From positions 1 through 64,000 of the forward strand of contig NZ_LGDG01000217.1 in NCBI RefSeq assembly GCF_001279775.1: a stretch of DNA of 64,000 nt, given 5' to 3'. Both the position numbers and the translations under genes were made by a program. The stretch comes from Streptomyces sp. MMG1533. GTDB taxonomy: Bacteria > Actinomycetota > Actinomycetes > Streptomycetales > Streptomycetaceae. Below the pieces are notes generated by a model that had not been told where the DNA came from, searched no databases, and saw only the letters and a program-made list of their open reading frames with translations. Shown here one piece after another: positions 50,060 to 58,704 of the stretch (position 1 is its first letter; every line of letters begins with the position of its first letter).

Positions 50060-52747
50060 TTGAGTCCTCGTAAGAGCCATGCGTACAGACCGCTGAGTCT
50101 GCGGCGAAGAGCCTGGCTGACGCTCGGAGCCGTCGTCCTGAGCGGTGCGGGCGTCGTCACGTACGCGATGGCCGATCAGTCGGCGCAGTCCGACGCCAAG
50201 GGCCAGGGCCGCGAGCCGGCCGTCCACACCCTGAAGCTCAGGAACGAGGGCGGGGGCCGCAAGGGACTGGCCAAGCAGGAGACGGACCGGTTCAGCGCGG
50301 TGCTGGTGACCTGGGACGACCCCGAGGCGAACGCCAAGGGCACGCCCGAGGTGCGCACCCGGGACCTGACGACCGGCAAGTGGTCCGGCTGGCAGAAACT
50401 GGAGAACGAGCCGAACCAGGCCGACGGCGCGGAGGGCGAGCGGGCCGCGGCGCGCGGCGGTACCGCCTCGGTGTGGACCGGCGACTCCGACGGCGTCGAG
50501 GTGCGCGTCGTGCAGGCGGACGGCACGGAGGCGGGCGGCCAGCCGGCCGGCATGGACGTCAGGCTGCTGGACCCGGGGACCGACCCGAAGCGCACCGCGG
50601 CTGCCGAGCCGGAGCCGGCCGCGTTCGTGGAGGAGACCACGACGCCGGCACCGACCGACTTCACCACGGCGACGGTGACGCCCACCGACTCGCCCACCGC
50701 GACGGTGACGCCCACCGACTCGGCGTCCGCCTCCGACTCCCCGTCGGCCTCGGCGTCCGCCTCCGGCTCCCCGTCGGTGACGGCCTCCCCGACCCCCACC
50801 TCGACCGTCCCGGCCCCGCGCCCCTCGACCGTCGTCGAACCGCCGATCATCACCCAGGCCCAGTGGGGCGCCTCGACGGACTACGACGGCACGCCGAGCT
50901 ACGGCACCGAGATCAAGGCCGCCGTCGTCCACCACACCGGCGTGGACAGCGACAACACCGTGTCCTGCGCCCAGTCCGCCGCCCGGCTGCGGTCCATCCA
51001 GCAGGAACACTTCGCCCGCGGCTACTACGACATCGGCTACAACTTCGTCGTCGACAGGTGCGGCCAGATCTTCGAGGGCCGCAGCGGCGGCATGGACCTG
51101 CCGGTGGTCGGCGCGCACGACGTCGGCTTCAACACCAACACCGTCGGCATCTCGTACATCGGAAACTTCGAGACGGCCCAGCCGAGCCGGGCCGCGCTGG
51201 ACGCGATCTCCCGGATCGTGGCGTGGAAGTTCGGGATGTACGGCATCGACCCGACCGGCAAGGTGACGCTGACCTCGGGTTCGGATCTGAACGTCGACGG
51301 CAACAAGGTCCCGAAGGGGCAGTCGATCACGCTGCCGCGTGTCTTCGGCCACCGGGACACCAACGCCACGGCCTGCCCCGGCAAGAACCTGTACTCCAAG
51401 CTCACCCGGATCGCCCAGGTCGCCAAGACCCCGGGCATCTCGCACGCCCTGGCCACCTCCGACTACAACCGGGACGGCGTCACCGACCTGGCCGCGGGGG
51501 TCCCGAAGGCGAACACGGTGAAGGTGATCCCCGGCAGCGTCGACGGCCCGGTCCCCGCCGCGAAGATCACCCTCACCCAGAACAGCCCCGGTGTCCCCGG
51601 CTCCTCCGAGACGGGTGACGCCTTCGGCACCTCCACCGCCTGGGGCGACGTCAACGGCGACGGCTACGCCGACCTCGCCATCGGCACCCCCGGCGAGGAC
51701 GACACCGTCGGCACCGACCGCGGCCAGGTCACCGTCATGTACGGCCCGGCCCTCGACACCGGCTTCTCGTACGGCACTTCAGGGGTCACGGCGGCCGGCG
51801 CCAGGCTCGGCTCCACCGTCACCGTCGGCGACTTCAACGGCGACGGCAAGGCGGACGTCTTCGCGGCCGGCACCGGCAAGGGCGGCAACTGGAACGTCCG
51901 GCTGGGCAGCGGCAAGTACCTGTACGGCACGCTGACCTCCGCCACCGGCTCGGTGGCCTACCTGGACGCCGCGACCGGCGACTTCAACCAGGACGGCTAC
52001 GCGGACGTCGCCCTCAACTACCGCGACACCGGCGGCATCGGCCGTGTGGTCCGCTTCGCGGGCTCGGCGACGGGCCTGACCAAGGCCGGCGTCATCTCCG
52101 TCAAGGGCGGCCGCTCCATCGCCGCGGGCGACGTCAACGGCAACGGCTACGACGACATCGTCATCGGCCAGCCGGTCGCCTCCGAGTCCGGCGGCATCTC
52201 GGGCGGCCAGATCACCATGGTCCCCGGCACGTCGACCGGCTTCACCACCACCGGCATGACCACCATCCACCAGGACACGACGGGCGTCCCGGGCGGCAAC
52301 GAGTCCGGCGACGCCTTCGGCACCTCGGTCTCGGTCGGCGACTACAACGCCGACGGATACGCGGACGCCCTCGCCGGGGCCCCCGGCGAGGACCTCACCC
52401 GCGACGGCGTGAACCGCGGTGACGCGGGCAACGCGATCCTGGTCAAGGGCAGCGCCTCGGGCCTCACCGGCTCCGGCTCGATCGGCGTCTCGCAGGACAC
52501 GTCCGGCATCCCCGGCGCCACGGAGACCGGCGACCGCCTCGGCTCGTCCGTGGCCCTCGCGGATCTGTCCGGGTACGGCCGCGCGGACCTGACGTTCGGG
52601 GCCGACGGCGAGGACGGCACCGACGGCATCCTCCTGCACCTGCCCAGCAACAGCACGGGCCTCGGCTACACCGACACCGTCATCTACAGCAAGACCACGC
52701 TGGGGACCCCGACGGACGGCCGCCTGGGGCAGACGCTGACGCCGTAG
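50060..52747 (+). CDS. Secreted PGRP-type N-acetylmuramoyl-L-alanine amidase with FG-GAP propeller
   Basis: An 895-aa exported protein. A signal segment (RRRAWLTLGAVVLSGAGVVTYAMA, about residues 15-38) is followed by a beta-rich region (50-175), a Ser/Thr/Pro linker (190-260) with a TATVTPTDS duplication, and an amidase_2/PGRP domain (about 262-450) with zinc ligands His291 or 292, His431 and Cys439 (HHTG, GHRD, ACPG). Seven FG-GAP repeats follow (each with D.N.DG.aDl), enough for a full seven-bladed propeller of the integrin-alpha type. It cuts the bond between muramic acid and the stem peptide outside the cell; the propeller may bind wall glycan. The start appears to be TTG at 50060; no in-frame ATG or GTG precedes the signal. 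Confidence 0.92.
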   Translation: MSPRKSHAYRPLSLRRRAWLTLGAVVLSGAGVVTYAMADQSAQSDAKGQGREPAVHTLKLRNEGGGRKGLAKQETDRFSAVLVTWDDPEANAKGTPEVRTRDLTTGKWSGWQKLENEPNQADGAEGERAAARGGTASVWTGDSDGVEVRVVQADGTEAGGQPAGMDVRLLDPGTDPKRTAAAEPEPAAFVEETTTPAPTDFTTATVTPTDSPTATVTPTDSASASDSPSASASASGSPSVTASPTPTSTVPAPRPSTVVEPPIITQAQWGASTDYDGTPSYGTEIKAAVVHHTGVDSDNTVSCAQSAARLRSIQQEHFARGYYDIGYNFVVDRCGQIFEGRSGGMDLPVVGAHDVGFNTNTVGISYIGNFETAQPSRAALDAISRIVAWKFGMYGIDPTGKVTLTSGSDLNVDGNKVPKGQSITLPRVFGHRDTNATACPGKNLYSKLTRIAQVAKTPGISHALATSDYNRDGVTDLAAGVPKANTVKVIPGSVDGPVPAAKITLTQNSPGVPGSSETGDAFGTSTAWGDVNGDGYADLAIGTPGEDDTVGTDRGQVTVMYGPALDTGFSYGTSGVTAAGARLGSTVTVGDFNGDGKADVFAAGTGKGGNWNVRLGSGKYLYGTLTSATGSVAYLDAATGDFNQDGYADVALNYRDTGGIGRVVRFAGSATGLTKAGVISVKGGRSIAAGDVNGNGYDDIVIGQPVASESGGISGGQITMVPGTSTGFTTTGMTTIHQDTTGVPGGNESGDAFGTSVSVGDYNADGYADALAGAPGEDLTRDGVNRGDAGNAILVKGSASGLTGSGSIGVSQDTSGIPGATETGDRLGSSVALADLSGYGRADLTFGADGEDGTDGILLHLPSNSTGLGYTDTVIYSKTTLGTPTDGRLGQTLTP

Positions 52748-52765
52748 CCCGCTCGGCTCACGGAT

Positions 52766-52833
52766 CGGAAAGGCGCTTTCACCGCTCTTGCCGGGGCTCG
52801 CCAGGGCCACCGGCCGGGGAAAGCGCCTTTCCG
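52766..52833. terminator. Long hairpin after the amidase
   Basis: A perfect 15-bp inverted repeat (52766-52780 and 52819-52833) with a 38-nt loop, between the amidase stop and the stop of the convergent small gene. Confidence 0.8.
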
Positions 52834-52836
52834 AGG

Positions 52837-53268
52837 TCAGGAGCCCCGTACGGCCGCCGTCGCGTCCCGGCACAGCAGTCGCAGCGACCCGTCCCCGGCG
52901 AAGCACCGGCGGGCCTCGTCGACCGGGTCCCACAGGCGGCCGTCGGGGGTGCGGATCCAGTGGTCGCCACCCGACGCCCACCACTCGGCACCGGTCTGGC
53001 GGACGACCACCTCACCGGCGTACGCGCCGAGCCCGCGCAGCACCGTCTCCACGGCGGCGTACGGCGCCCCGTCCCGCCGGATCTCCTCGATCATCCGGTC
53101 GACGCTCCACAGACTCTGCGCCGAGTAGTCGAGCCGCAGCCGCGCCCCCTCACGAAGGGTGGCCACCACGTCCGACGCCCAGCGCACGGGCTTGGTCGCG
53201 GCGGAGGGCCGGGTTTCCTGATGAGTCGTCACAGTCGTCACATCGGGAAAAGCGTGGTCGGGCGGCAT
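52837..53268 (-). CDS. Small protein, paralogue of 49425-49856
   Basis: A 143-aa soluble protein sharing the pattern LDYSAQSLWSVDRMIEEIRRDG, LRGLGAYAGEVVVRQTGAEW and RTPDGRLWDPVDEARRCF with the small protein on the other side of the amidase gene. The ATG at 53268 is chosen to equal its paralogue in length; the frame is open to a GTG at 53319. The two copies have diverged widely outside the core. Function unknown; a link to the amidase is suggested only by position. Confidence 0.8.
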   Translation of the reverse strand: MPPDHAFPDVTTVTTHQETRPSAATKPVRWASDVVATLREGARLRLDYSAQSLWSVDRMIEEIRRDGAPYAAVETVLRGLGAYAGEVVVRQTGAEWWASGGDHWIRTPDGRLWDPVDEARRCFAGDGSLRLLCRDATAAVRGS

Positions 53269-53407
53269 TTCGTCACCCGTATCCGGGGCGTTTCCGCAAC
53301 CGGTGCAGGACCGCCCCACCGCCGCCCCACGACGGTCACAGGACTCTCTCAGGATCGAGGTTTACGCGGGTGTGACAATCCGCGGCTCCCGTGCGCTCCT
53401 CTCTCTG

Positions 53408-53902
53408 ATGAGCCTGTACTTCCATTTCCGCGCGGTGCCTCCCTCGGCCCTGCGCAACAGCGCGACCTGGCTGCGACGGCTGTTCGAGGACGACTGGGAC
53501 ACCGTGCGGCAACGAATCGGCCGGTGCCGTGAGGAGGTGCTCGACAAGGGCTACCTCGGCCACGAGCTCCTCTACACCGGCGCTCCCCCGCACCACGCCC
53601 AGAACGGCCCGCGGACCCACGTCGTCCTCGGCGGCGGCCCGGTGTTCCCCACCGAGCCGGACGAGCCGCCGTTCCTGCTGCTGACGGCCGCTCAGACGGC
53701 CCGGGTCGCCGACTTCCTCACGTCGGCCGACTTCGAGGCACTGTGGCGGGACGCCCGCAACGAGCTGCTGCCGAGATACGGCGGGGCGGGCGCGGAACCG
53801 GGTGCGCGGGGCATGTTCGAGTCCGCGCACCGGGACCTGACCGCGTTCTACACGCAGACGGCCTTCTACGGGGACGCGGTGGTGAAGCGGCTCGTGCGGT
53901 GA
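53408..53902 (+). CDS. DUF1877 family protein
   Basis: A 164-aa soluble protein of the DUF1877 (YfbM-like) family: starts MSLYFHFRAVPPSAL, has WDTVRQRIGRC, a central strand with VVLGGGPVFP and a late LTAFYTQTAFYGDAVVKRLVR. The ATG at 53408 fits the family start. These proteins are widespread in Streptomyces near envelope and ECF genes, but no activity is known. Convergent with the next gene. Confidence 0.82.
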   Translation: MSLYFHFRAVPPSALRNSATWLRRLFEDDWDTVRQRIGRCREEVLDKGYLGHELLYTGAPPHHAQNGPRTHVVLGGGPVFPTEPDEPPFLLLTAAQTARVADFLTSADFEALWRDARNELLPRYGGAGAEPGARGMFESAHRDLTAFYTQTAFYGDAVVKRLVR

Positions 53903-53913
53903 GCCGGTGGCGC

Positions 53914-54480
53914 TCAGCTCCGCTGCCGGGAGCGCCGCGACACCACCGCACGCAGCACGCGCCGCCCTTCCGTCGACACCTCCAGCGCCCGGCGCACCCC
54001 GCCCGCGCCGTGCCCGGCGAGCAGTTCCAGGACGGTGATCTGGCGGCGCAGTTCGGCGGCGACAAGGGGCGACATCCCCTCCGTACGGCCCTCGCGGCGG
54101 GCGTCGACCGAGGACGCCCGGCCGGCCAGCGGGTCGAGGAGGCGGTGGATGTGCAGGGCCGCGACGGAGCAGGCGTCGGCCCACACCCGTACCTCGGCGG
54201 CGGACCGTTCGGCCGGGGCGGCGGCGAGCATCCGGCGGGCCAGCAGCGCGGCCTCGTCCCCGGCGGACTCCACGGCGCCGACCTCGCCGAGCTTGTCGCG
54301 CACCTGGGCGATGTGCACGCCCCAGTCGCCGACGTCACTGCCGTCCGCAAGACCTGCCCACAGCGGTCTCAGTACCTCGTCGTCACCGCCCAGCAGGGGC
54401 AGACACCGATCCAAACAAGCCAACCCACTGGCGGCCAGTCCGCGCTCGTCGGCCTGAGCGATCAGTTCCACCAGGCTCAT
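53914..54480 (-). CDS. Uncharacterised helical protein
   Basis: A 188-aa protein starting MSLVELIAQADERGLAASGL, mostly alpha-helical, with no membrane segment, signal or cysteine pair (one cysteine pair region LACLDRCLPLL near residue 22). The second half is arginine-rich (RRQITVLELLAGHGAGGVRRAL). No family recognised. The ATG at 54480 has GGGAG upstream. It lies 76 bp after the next gene to its right on the same strand and may be co-transcribed with it. Confidence 0.7.
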   Translation of the reverse strand: MSLVELIAQADERGLAASGLACLDRCLPLLGGDDEVLRPLWAGLADGSDVGDWGVHIAQVRDKLGEVGAVESAGDEAALLARRMLAAAPAERSAAEVRVWADACSVAALHIHRLLDPLAGRASSVDARREGRTEGMSPLVAAELRRQITVLELLAGHGAGGVRRALEVSTEGRRVLRAVVSRRSRQRS

Positions 54481-54556
54481 TCCACGCTCCCTCGCCAGGC
54501 GGTCATCCCTTACGGAGCCCGCACTTCCCCTTACTGCGCGCAACGGCCCGGGAGTG

Positions 54557-55072
54557 TCACAGGGGCACCACGCCGAGCCGGTCGAGCAGCCGGAAGAACA
54601 GGTTTTCGGCCAGCAGACCCTCCTCGGGTCGGGAGTCGGCGACCAGCACGTCGAACACCGGCTCGGCGGCCACCTCGCGCCCCGCCTCCGCCGCCCACGC
54701 GACCGCCCGCCCCGCGGCATCCCGGGGCTCCAGGAAGTAGTCCTCCAGGGTCAGCCCCTCCCGGTCGGCACCGAGATACGTGGCCATGGCCGCCCGGGCC
54801 AGACAGGTCGTCCACGCCCCGCTCTGAGGCCCCGCCGCCTCCACGACCACGGTCGCGCTGTCCATGACGTACCCGAAGAGCGCGGGAGCCCCCGTCTCCA
54901 CGGCGAGCCCGTTCATGCTCCCGACGTCGCCGTCACCGCTCGGGTACTCCCACACCTGCCATCCACCCGGCGCCGACGCCCGCCGCGACATGCCCTGGGC
55001 GCCGGACAACGCCTCCAGTTCCGCGAGCGGCCGCTCTCCGCGACCGACGACGAAGTACCCCCAGTAGCCCAT
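54557..55072 (-). CDS. Uncharacterised protein with MGYWGYFVVGR start
   Basis: A 171-aa soluble protein that begins MGYWGYFVVGRGERPLAELEAL, a start seen in a group of Streptomyces hypothetical proteins. A tryptophan-rich first third, an Ala-rich middle (TTCLARAAMATYLGADREGL) and a closing LAENLFFRLLDRLGVVPL are visible. No catalytic motif. The ATG at 55072 has a GGGGGG tract upstream. Function unknown. Confidence 0.75.
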   Translation of the reverse strand: MGYWGYFVVGRGERPLAELEALSGAQGMSRRASAPGGWQVWEYPSGDGDVGSMNGLAVETGAPALFGYVMDSATVVVEAAGPQSGAWTTCLARAAMATYLGADREGLTLEDYFLEPRDAAGRAVAWAAEAGREVAAEPVFDVLVADSRPEEGLLAENLFFRLLDRLGVVPL

Positions 55073-55177
55073 TTCGGTACCCCCCGGCTGCTCTCCGTAC
55101 GGCTCGGCCCGAATACACCACATTCGTACGGCCGTTCGCAGCCGGACGGGACAATCCGCCCGATCCTGAGCCGTGTA

Positions 55178-56851
55178 TCAGCCGAGCCGGTCGGCGAGCG
55201 ACCTGAACTGGGTCCACGACAGCTCCGGCTTCCCCGAGTCCCACAGCTTCTGGACCGTCGCCCTGAGCGGCATCCGGATCCCGGCCGCGACCTGCGCCTC
55301 GGTCTGCGAGTTCGCCAGGTCGCACCACACCGCGAAGGACCCGCCGAGGATCTGGTCGTCGTACTTCGTCGGCACCGCCTGCGTACCGCGCACGACGAGC
55401 GGCGTCCACTGCTCGTAGATCCGCTGCCCGGTCGGATAGACGAAGGTCAGCGGCTGCCCGAGGACGTAGTACAGGAACTCGTCGTTGTAGTTGACGACCT
55501 TCCGCCCCGCGCTCAGATACGCGACCGGCAGCCGCGCCCCGATCTCCTTGCCCGTCCAGTAGGCGACCTGGATGTCCTTGTCGGCCTGGACGGACGTACC
55601 GGCGAAGAACCCGTCGTTCCAGGCGCGGGGGCTCTTGTCGTGGGCGCGGACGGTGTCGGCGCGGTCGTTGAGCCAGCCCGTGGTGAGGTCCTCGACGCTC
55701 GCGCCGGAGCCGTAGGCCTCCCTGGCGGCGGTGGCGAGCTGCGGGTAGGACGCCTCGGGGTCGGACACCACCAGCGCCTGGTACTCGTCACCGCCGAGAT
55801 GCCACTGGCCGCCGGGGAACAGGTCTGCGTACTCGTTCAGCAGGTCGTCGACGATCTCGGCGGAATCCGGATCGGAGATGTCGACCGCCCCGCGGGTGGG
55901 CACGCCCTGCGCATTGCGCAGCTGAAGGTCCGGGTGCGCGGCGATCACGGCGCCCAGGTGCCCCGGCGAGTCGATCTCGGGCACCACGGTGATGTGCCGA
56001 CTGGCCGCGAGCTCGACGATCTGCTTGACCTGCGCCTTCGTCAGATGCTCCGTCGACACGACCTCCGGATGGGAGTCGGACTCGATCCGGAACCCCTGGT
56101 CGTCGGAGAAGTGCAGCCCCAGCTGGTTGAACTTCAGGTCGCCGAGCTCCCGGACCCGGTCCTCGATCCAGTCGGCCGTGAAGTGCTTGCGCGCGATGTC
56201 CAGCATGAGCCCGCGCACCGGTTTGGCCGGCTCGTCCCGCACGACGCCCTCCGGCGCCGTGCCGCCACCGTGCACCTCCTGCTTGAGGGTGCGGGTGCCG
56301 TAGAACACGCCCGCGTCCGCTGCCCCGCTGATGGTCACCCGCCCGCCGCGCACGGTCATCGTGTACGACTCCGGATCCGCGCCTTCGTCGTCATTGAGCG
56401 CCAGCCGTACGTCCCCGGCGCGCACGTCGCCCTTCTCCCCCGCGTACGTCAGCCCCAGCTCACCGGCGAGCAGCCGCCCCTCGTCGGCGAGGTCCCGGTC
56501 ACTGACCACGACCCGCTCGCCCTTGTCCGGCGTCCAGCCTGGACCGCGCGCCGGGGTGTGGGCGCGGACGGCGGGGATGGTGCGGGGCGTCTTCGACAGC
56601 GGGTAGGAGCGGGTGGGTGTAGGACTCGGGGTCTTCGAGCCGGCGGGCGACTCGCCCGCGGCAGATCCCTGGGACGGCTGCCCCTGCGCCGACCCCGCGG
56701 GCTCACTGCCGTCGCCGGCGGCCAACAGCCCGAGGCTCACGCCGGCCACGACCGTCACGACCACCACCGCGACGATCAGCACCCACGTCTGCTTCAACGC
56801 GCTCTTCGCCGGCGTCCGGCGCCCGTGCTGACTCCGCCTGTGCTGACTCAC
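55178..56851 (-). CDS. GH20 beta-N-acetylhexosaminidase, membrane-anchored or secreted
   Basis: A 557-aa enzyme that releases terminal GlcNAc/GalNAc from chito-oligosaccharides or wall glycans by substrate-assisted catalysis. A single hydrophobic segment (TWVLIVAVVVVTVVAGVSLGLLAA, residues about 22-45) after a basic start serves as signal or anchor; a Ser/Pro linker follows, then the GH20b domain (about 110-215) and the GH20 barrel with ARKHFTADWIEDRV, PEIDSPGHLGA and the catalytic Asp-Glu pair in WHLGGDEY. GTG start at 56851. No DasR-type operator was seen upstream, so control by GlcNAc through DasR is not supported here. Confidence 0.93.
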   Translation of the reverse strand: MSQHRRSQHGRRTPAKSALKQTWVLIVAVVVVTVVAGVSLGLLAAGDGSEPAGSAQGQPSQGSAAGESPAGSKTPSPTPTRSYPLSKTPRTIPAVRAHTPARGPGWTPDKGERVVVSDRDLADEGRLLAGELGLTYAGEKGDVRAGDVRLALNDDEGADPESYTMTVRGGRVTISGAADAGVFYGTRTLKQEVHGGGTAPEGVVRDEPAKPVRGLMLDIARKHFTADWIEDRVRELGDLKFNQLGLHFSDDQGFRIESDSHPEVVSTEHLTKAQVKQIVELAASRHITVVPEIDSPGHLGAVIAAHPDLQLRNAQGVPTRGAVDISDPDSAEIVDDLLNEYADLFPGGQWHLGGDEYQALVVSDPEASYPQLATAAREAYGSGASVEDLTTGWLNDRADTVRAHDKSPRAWNDGFFAGTSVQADKDIQVAYWTGKEIGARLPVAYLSAGRKVVNYNDEFLYYVLGQPLTFVYPTGQRIYEQWTPLVVRGTQAVPTKYDDQILGGSFAVWCDLANSQTEAQVAAGIRMPLRATVQKLWDSGKPELSWTQFRSLADRLG

Positions 56852-57006
56852 GGCGCCAACCTAGGCCCTCGACGGGCCGAGTCGTGTCCACCACACGTTC
56901 CGAAACTCTCCCGTTCGGATGAAATTCGGGCATCCGTCGGACACGTCATGTCCGCTCTCGATAACGTGACGCCACATCTCTCACATCATCCTCTGCCGAA
57001 ACCCAC

Positions 57007-57561
57007 GTGACGCCCACACACCTCCCTGGCCAAGTGGCCATACCGTCGCCGCCTTCGTCGCCGCCCGAGCGGACCCGGGACACACCCGGCCCGAGTGCCC
57101 CACTGGAGCACTTCAACACCGTCCCCGCCGACGAGATCCGCCACACGCTCCTCAGCTGCCTCCACAGCCACCGCTGGGCCACACGCATCGCCGCCCACCG
57201 CCCCTACCCGAACCTGGACTCCCTCCTCGCCGCGTCGGACGAGGCGGCGTACGACCTGACACCGGGCGACCTGGCGGAGGCGCTGGCCGGCGAGACGCTG
57301 CCGGTGCTGCCGGACGACACGTACGGGGCCGCACACATGGCGCTGGCGGCGGCACACGCGGCGTACGAGGCCCGGTTCGGACACCAGTTCGTCATCTGCC
57401 TGGACAGGGTCCCTCCTTCAGAGGCCGCCGATCAGCTCCTGGCAGCCATCCGGTCACGATTGACAAACGATCCGGAAGAGGAACGGGTGGTGACGGCAGA
57501 GGAACTCCGCCGCCTGGCAAGAGGGCGATTGGTGAGTCACCTGAGGGGCGCGGGGCCCTGA
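57007..57561 (+). CDS. OHCU decarboxylase homologue lacking the catalytic motif
   Basis: A 184-aa protein whose core matches the 2-oxo-4-hydroxy-4-carboxy-5-ureidoimidazoline decarboxylase fold used in urate breakdown: EHFNTVPADEIRHTLLSCLHS, HRWATRIAAHRPYPNLDSLL, and AYEARFGHQFVICLD with a late RSRLTNDPEEER. The HPRIG motif, with its catalytic His, should follow the SLLAASDEAAYDLTPGDLAEAL helix but reads AGETLPVL. The amino-terminal 30 residues are Pro-rich. GTG start. It may have another role or be inactive. No other purine-ring degradation gene is nearby. Confidence 0.75.
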   Translation: MTPTHLPGQVAIPSPPSSPPERTRDTPGPSAPLEHFNTVPADEIRHTLLSCLHSHRWATRIAAHRPYPNLDSLLAASDEAAYDLTPGDLAEALAGETLPVLPDDTYGAAHMALAAAHAAYEARFGHQFVICLDRVPPSEAADQLLAAIRSRLTNDPEEERVVTAEELRRLARGRLVSHLRGAGP

Positions 57562-57810
57562 CACAGCGGCTCCGCCCCGGGGCGCGACCAGCCACAACGG
57601 CGCCGCACCCGGCACATAACAGGACACCCCACCCCAGAACCTGCTGACCCTCACCCATACGCGTGCCACTTTGATCACACCAGCAGGCCCCGGCTCAGCT
57701 CAGCGGCAACGCATCGCTACGATGCTGGGGGCCGGTGGACCGTACCCGGCCGGGCCCGTCCGACACAGAAGCCGGCGCGGCCCCAATCCCCGCTCCCGGA
57801 GGGTTCTTCC

Positions 57811-58191
57811 GTGCCGGCTGGAACGCTGTACCGCGGCCGGGAAGGAATGTGGTCCTGGGTGGCTCATCGAGTCACCGGCGTCCTCATCTTCTTCTTCCTG
57901 TTCGTTCACGTGCTGGACACCGCGCTCGTCCGTGTCTCCCCCGAGGACTACGACAACGTCGTAGCCACCTACAAGACCCCGCTCGTCGCGTGCCTGGAGT
58001 ACGGCCTCGTCGCCGCCATCCTCTTCCACGCACTCAACGGCCTGCGCGTCATCGCCGTCGACTTCTGGTCGAAGGGCCCGCGCTACCAGAAGCAGATGCT
58101 CTGGACCGTCGTTGGCGTGTGGGTCGTGCTGATGCTCGGGGCGATCTACCCCGTCCTCGGCCACGCCTACCGTGAACTGTTCGGGAGCTGA
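57811..58191 (+). CDS. sdhC: Succinate dehydrogenase cytochrome b556 subunit
   Basis: A 126-aa membrane anchor with three helices (SWVAHRVTGVLIFFFLFVHVLDTALV; VACLEYGLVAAILFHALNGLRVIAVDFW; MLWTVVGVWVVLMLGAIYPVLGHAY). HRVTG and HALNGLR hold the conserved quinone- and heme-site residues. The GTG start follows GGAGGG. First of the sdhCDAB operon, with sdhD 7 bp away. The 249 bp upstream are noncoding and contain GC-rich hairpin elements from the end of the preceding gene and the promoter. Confidence 0.95.
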   Translation: MPAGTLYRGREGMWSWVAHRVTGVLIFFFLFVHVLDTALVRVSPEDYDNVVATYKTPLVACLEYGLVAAILFHALNGLRVIAVDFWSKGPRYQKQMLWTVVGVWVVLMLGAIYPVLGHAYRELFGS

Positions 58192-58198
58192 CGCGCAT

Positions 58199-58681
58199 AT
58201 GTCCACCACCGAAACCGCCGCGTCCGGTATCGGCCCTGTCGAGGGCGAGTCCCTCTACAGCGTCGACAACCCGGCCCCCCTCATCGAGGCCCCCCGCCAG
58301 CGCACCAAGAAGACCCCCAAGTCCACTCGGGGCAACTTCGAGATGGCCGCGTGGCTGTTCATGCGCCTGTCGGGCATCGTCCTGGTCGTCCTGGTCATCG
58401 GCCACCTGCTGATCCAGCTGGTGCTGGACGGCGGCGTCTCCAAGATCGGCTTCGCCTTCGTGGCGGGCCGCTGGGCGTCCCCGTTCTGGCAGGTCTGGGA
58501 CCTGCTGATGCTGTGGCTCGCGATGCTGCACGGCGCCAACGGCCTGCGCACGGTCATCAACGACTACGCGGAGCGCGCGAACACCCGGCTGTGGCTCAAG
58601 GGCCTGCTCTACACCGCCACGGTGTTCACCATCCTGCTGGGCACGCTGGTGATCTTCACCTTCGACCCGAACATCCGCTAG
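58199..58681 (+). CDS. sdhD: Succinate dehydrogenase hydrophobic membrane anchor subunit
   Basis: A 160-aa membrane subunit with a polar amino-terminal 55 residues and three helices ([75 protein letters not shown]). The RLSG and HGANGLR motifs match the heme/quinone regions of the family. ATG at 58199. It forms the membrane domain together with sdhC. Confidence 0.94.
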   Translation: MSTTETAASGIGPVEGESLYSVDNPAPLIEAPRQRTKKTPKSTRGNFEMAAWLFMRLSGIVLVVLVIGHLLIQLVLDGGVSKIGFAFVAGRWASPFWQVWDLLMLWLAMLHGANGLRTVINDYAERANTRLWLKGLLYTATVFTILLGTLVIFTFDPNIR

Positions 58682-58704
58682 GCACGGGGCTGAGGCAACC
58701 ACTC

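Noticed and set aside
56852..57006. DasR operator upstream of the hexosaminidase
   Set aside because: No ACTGGTCTAGACCAGT-like dyad was found by eye.
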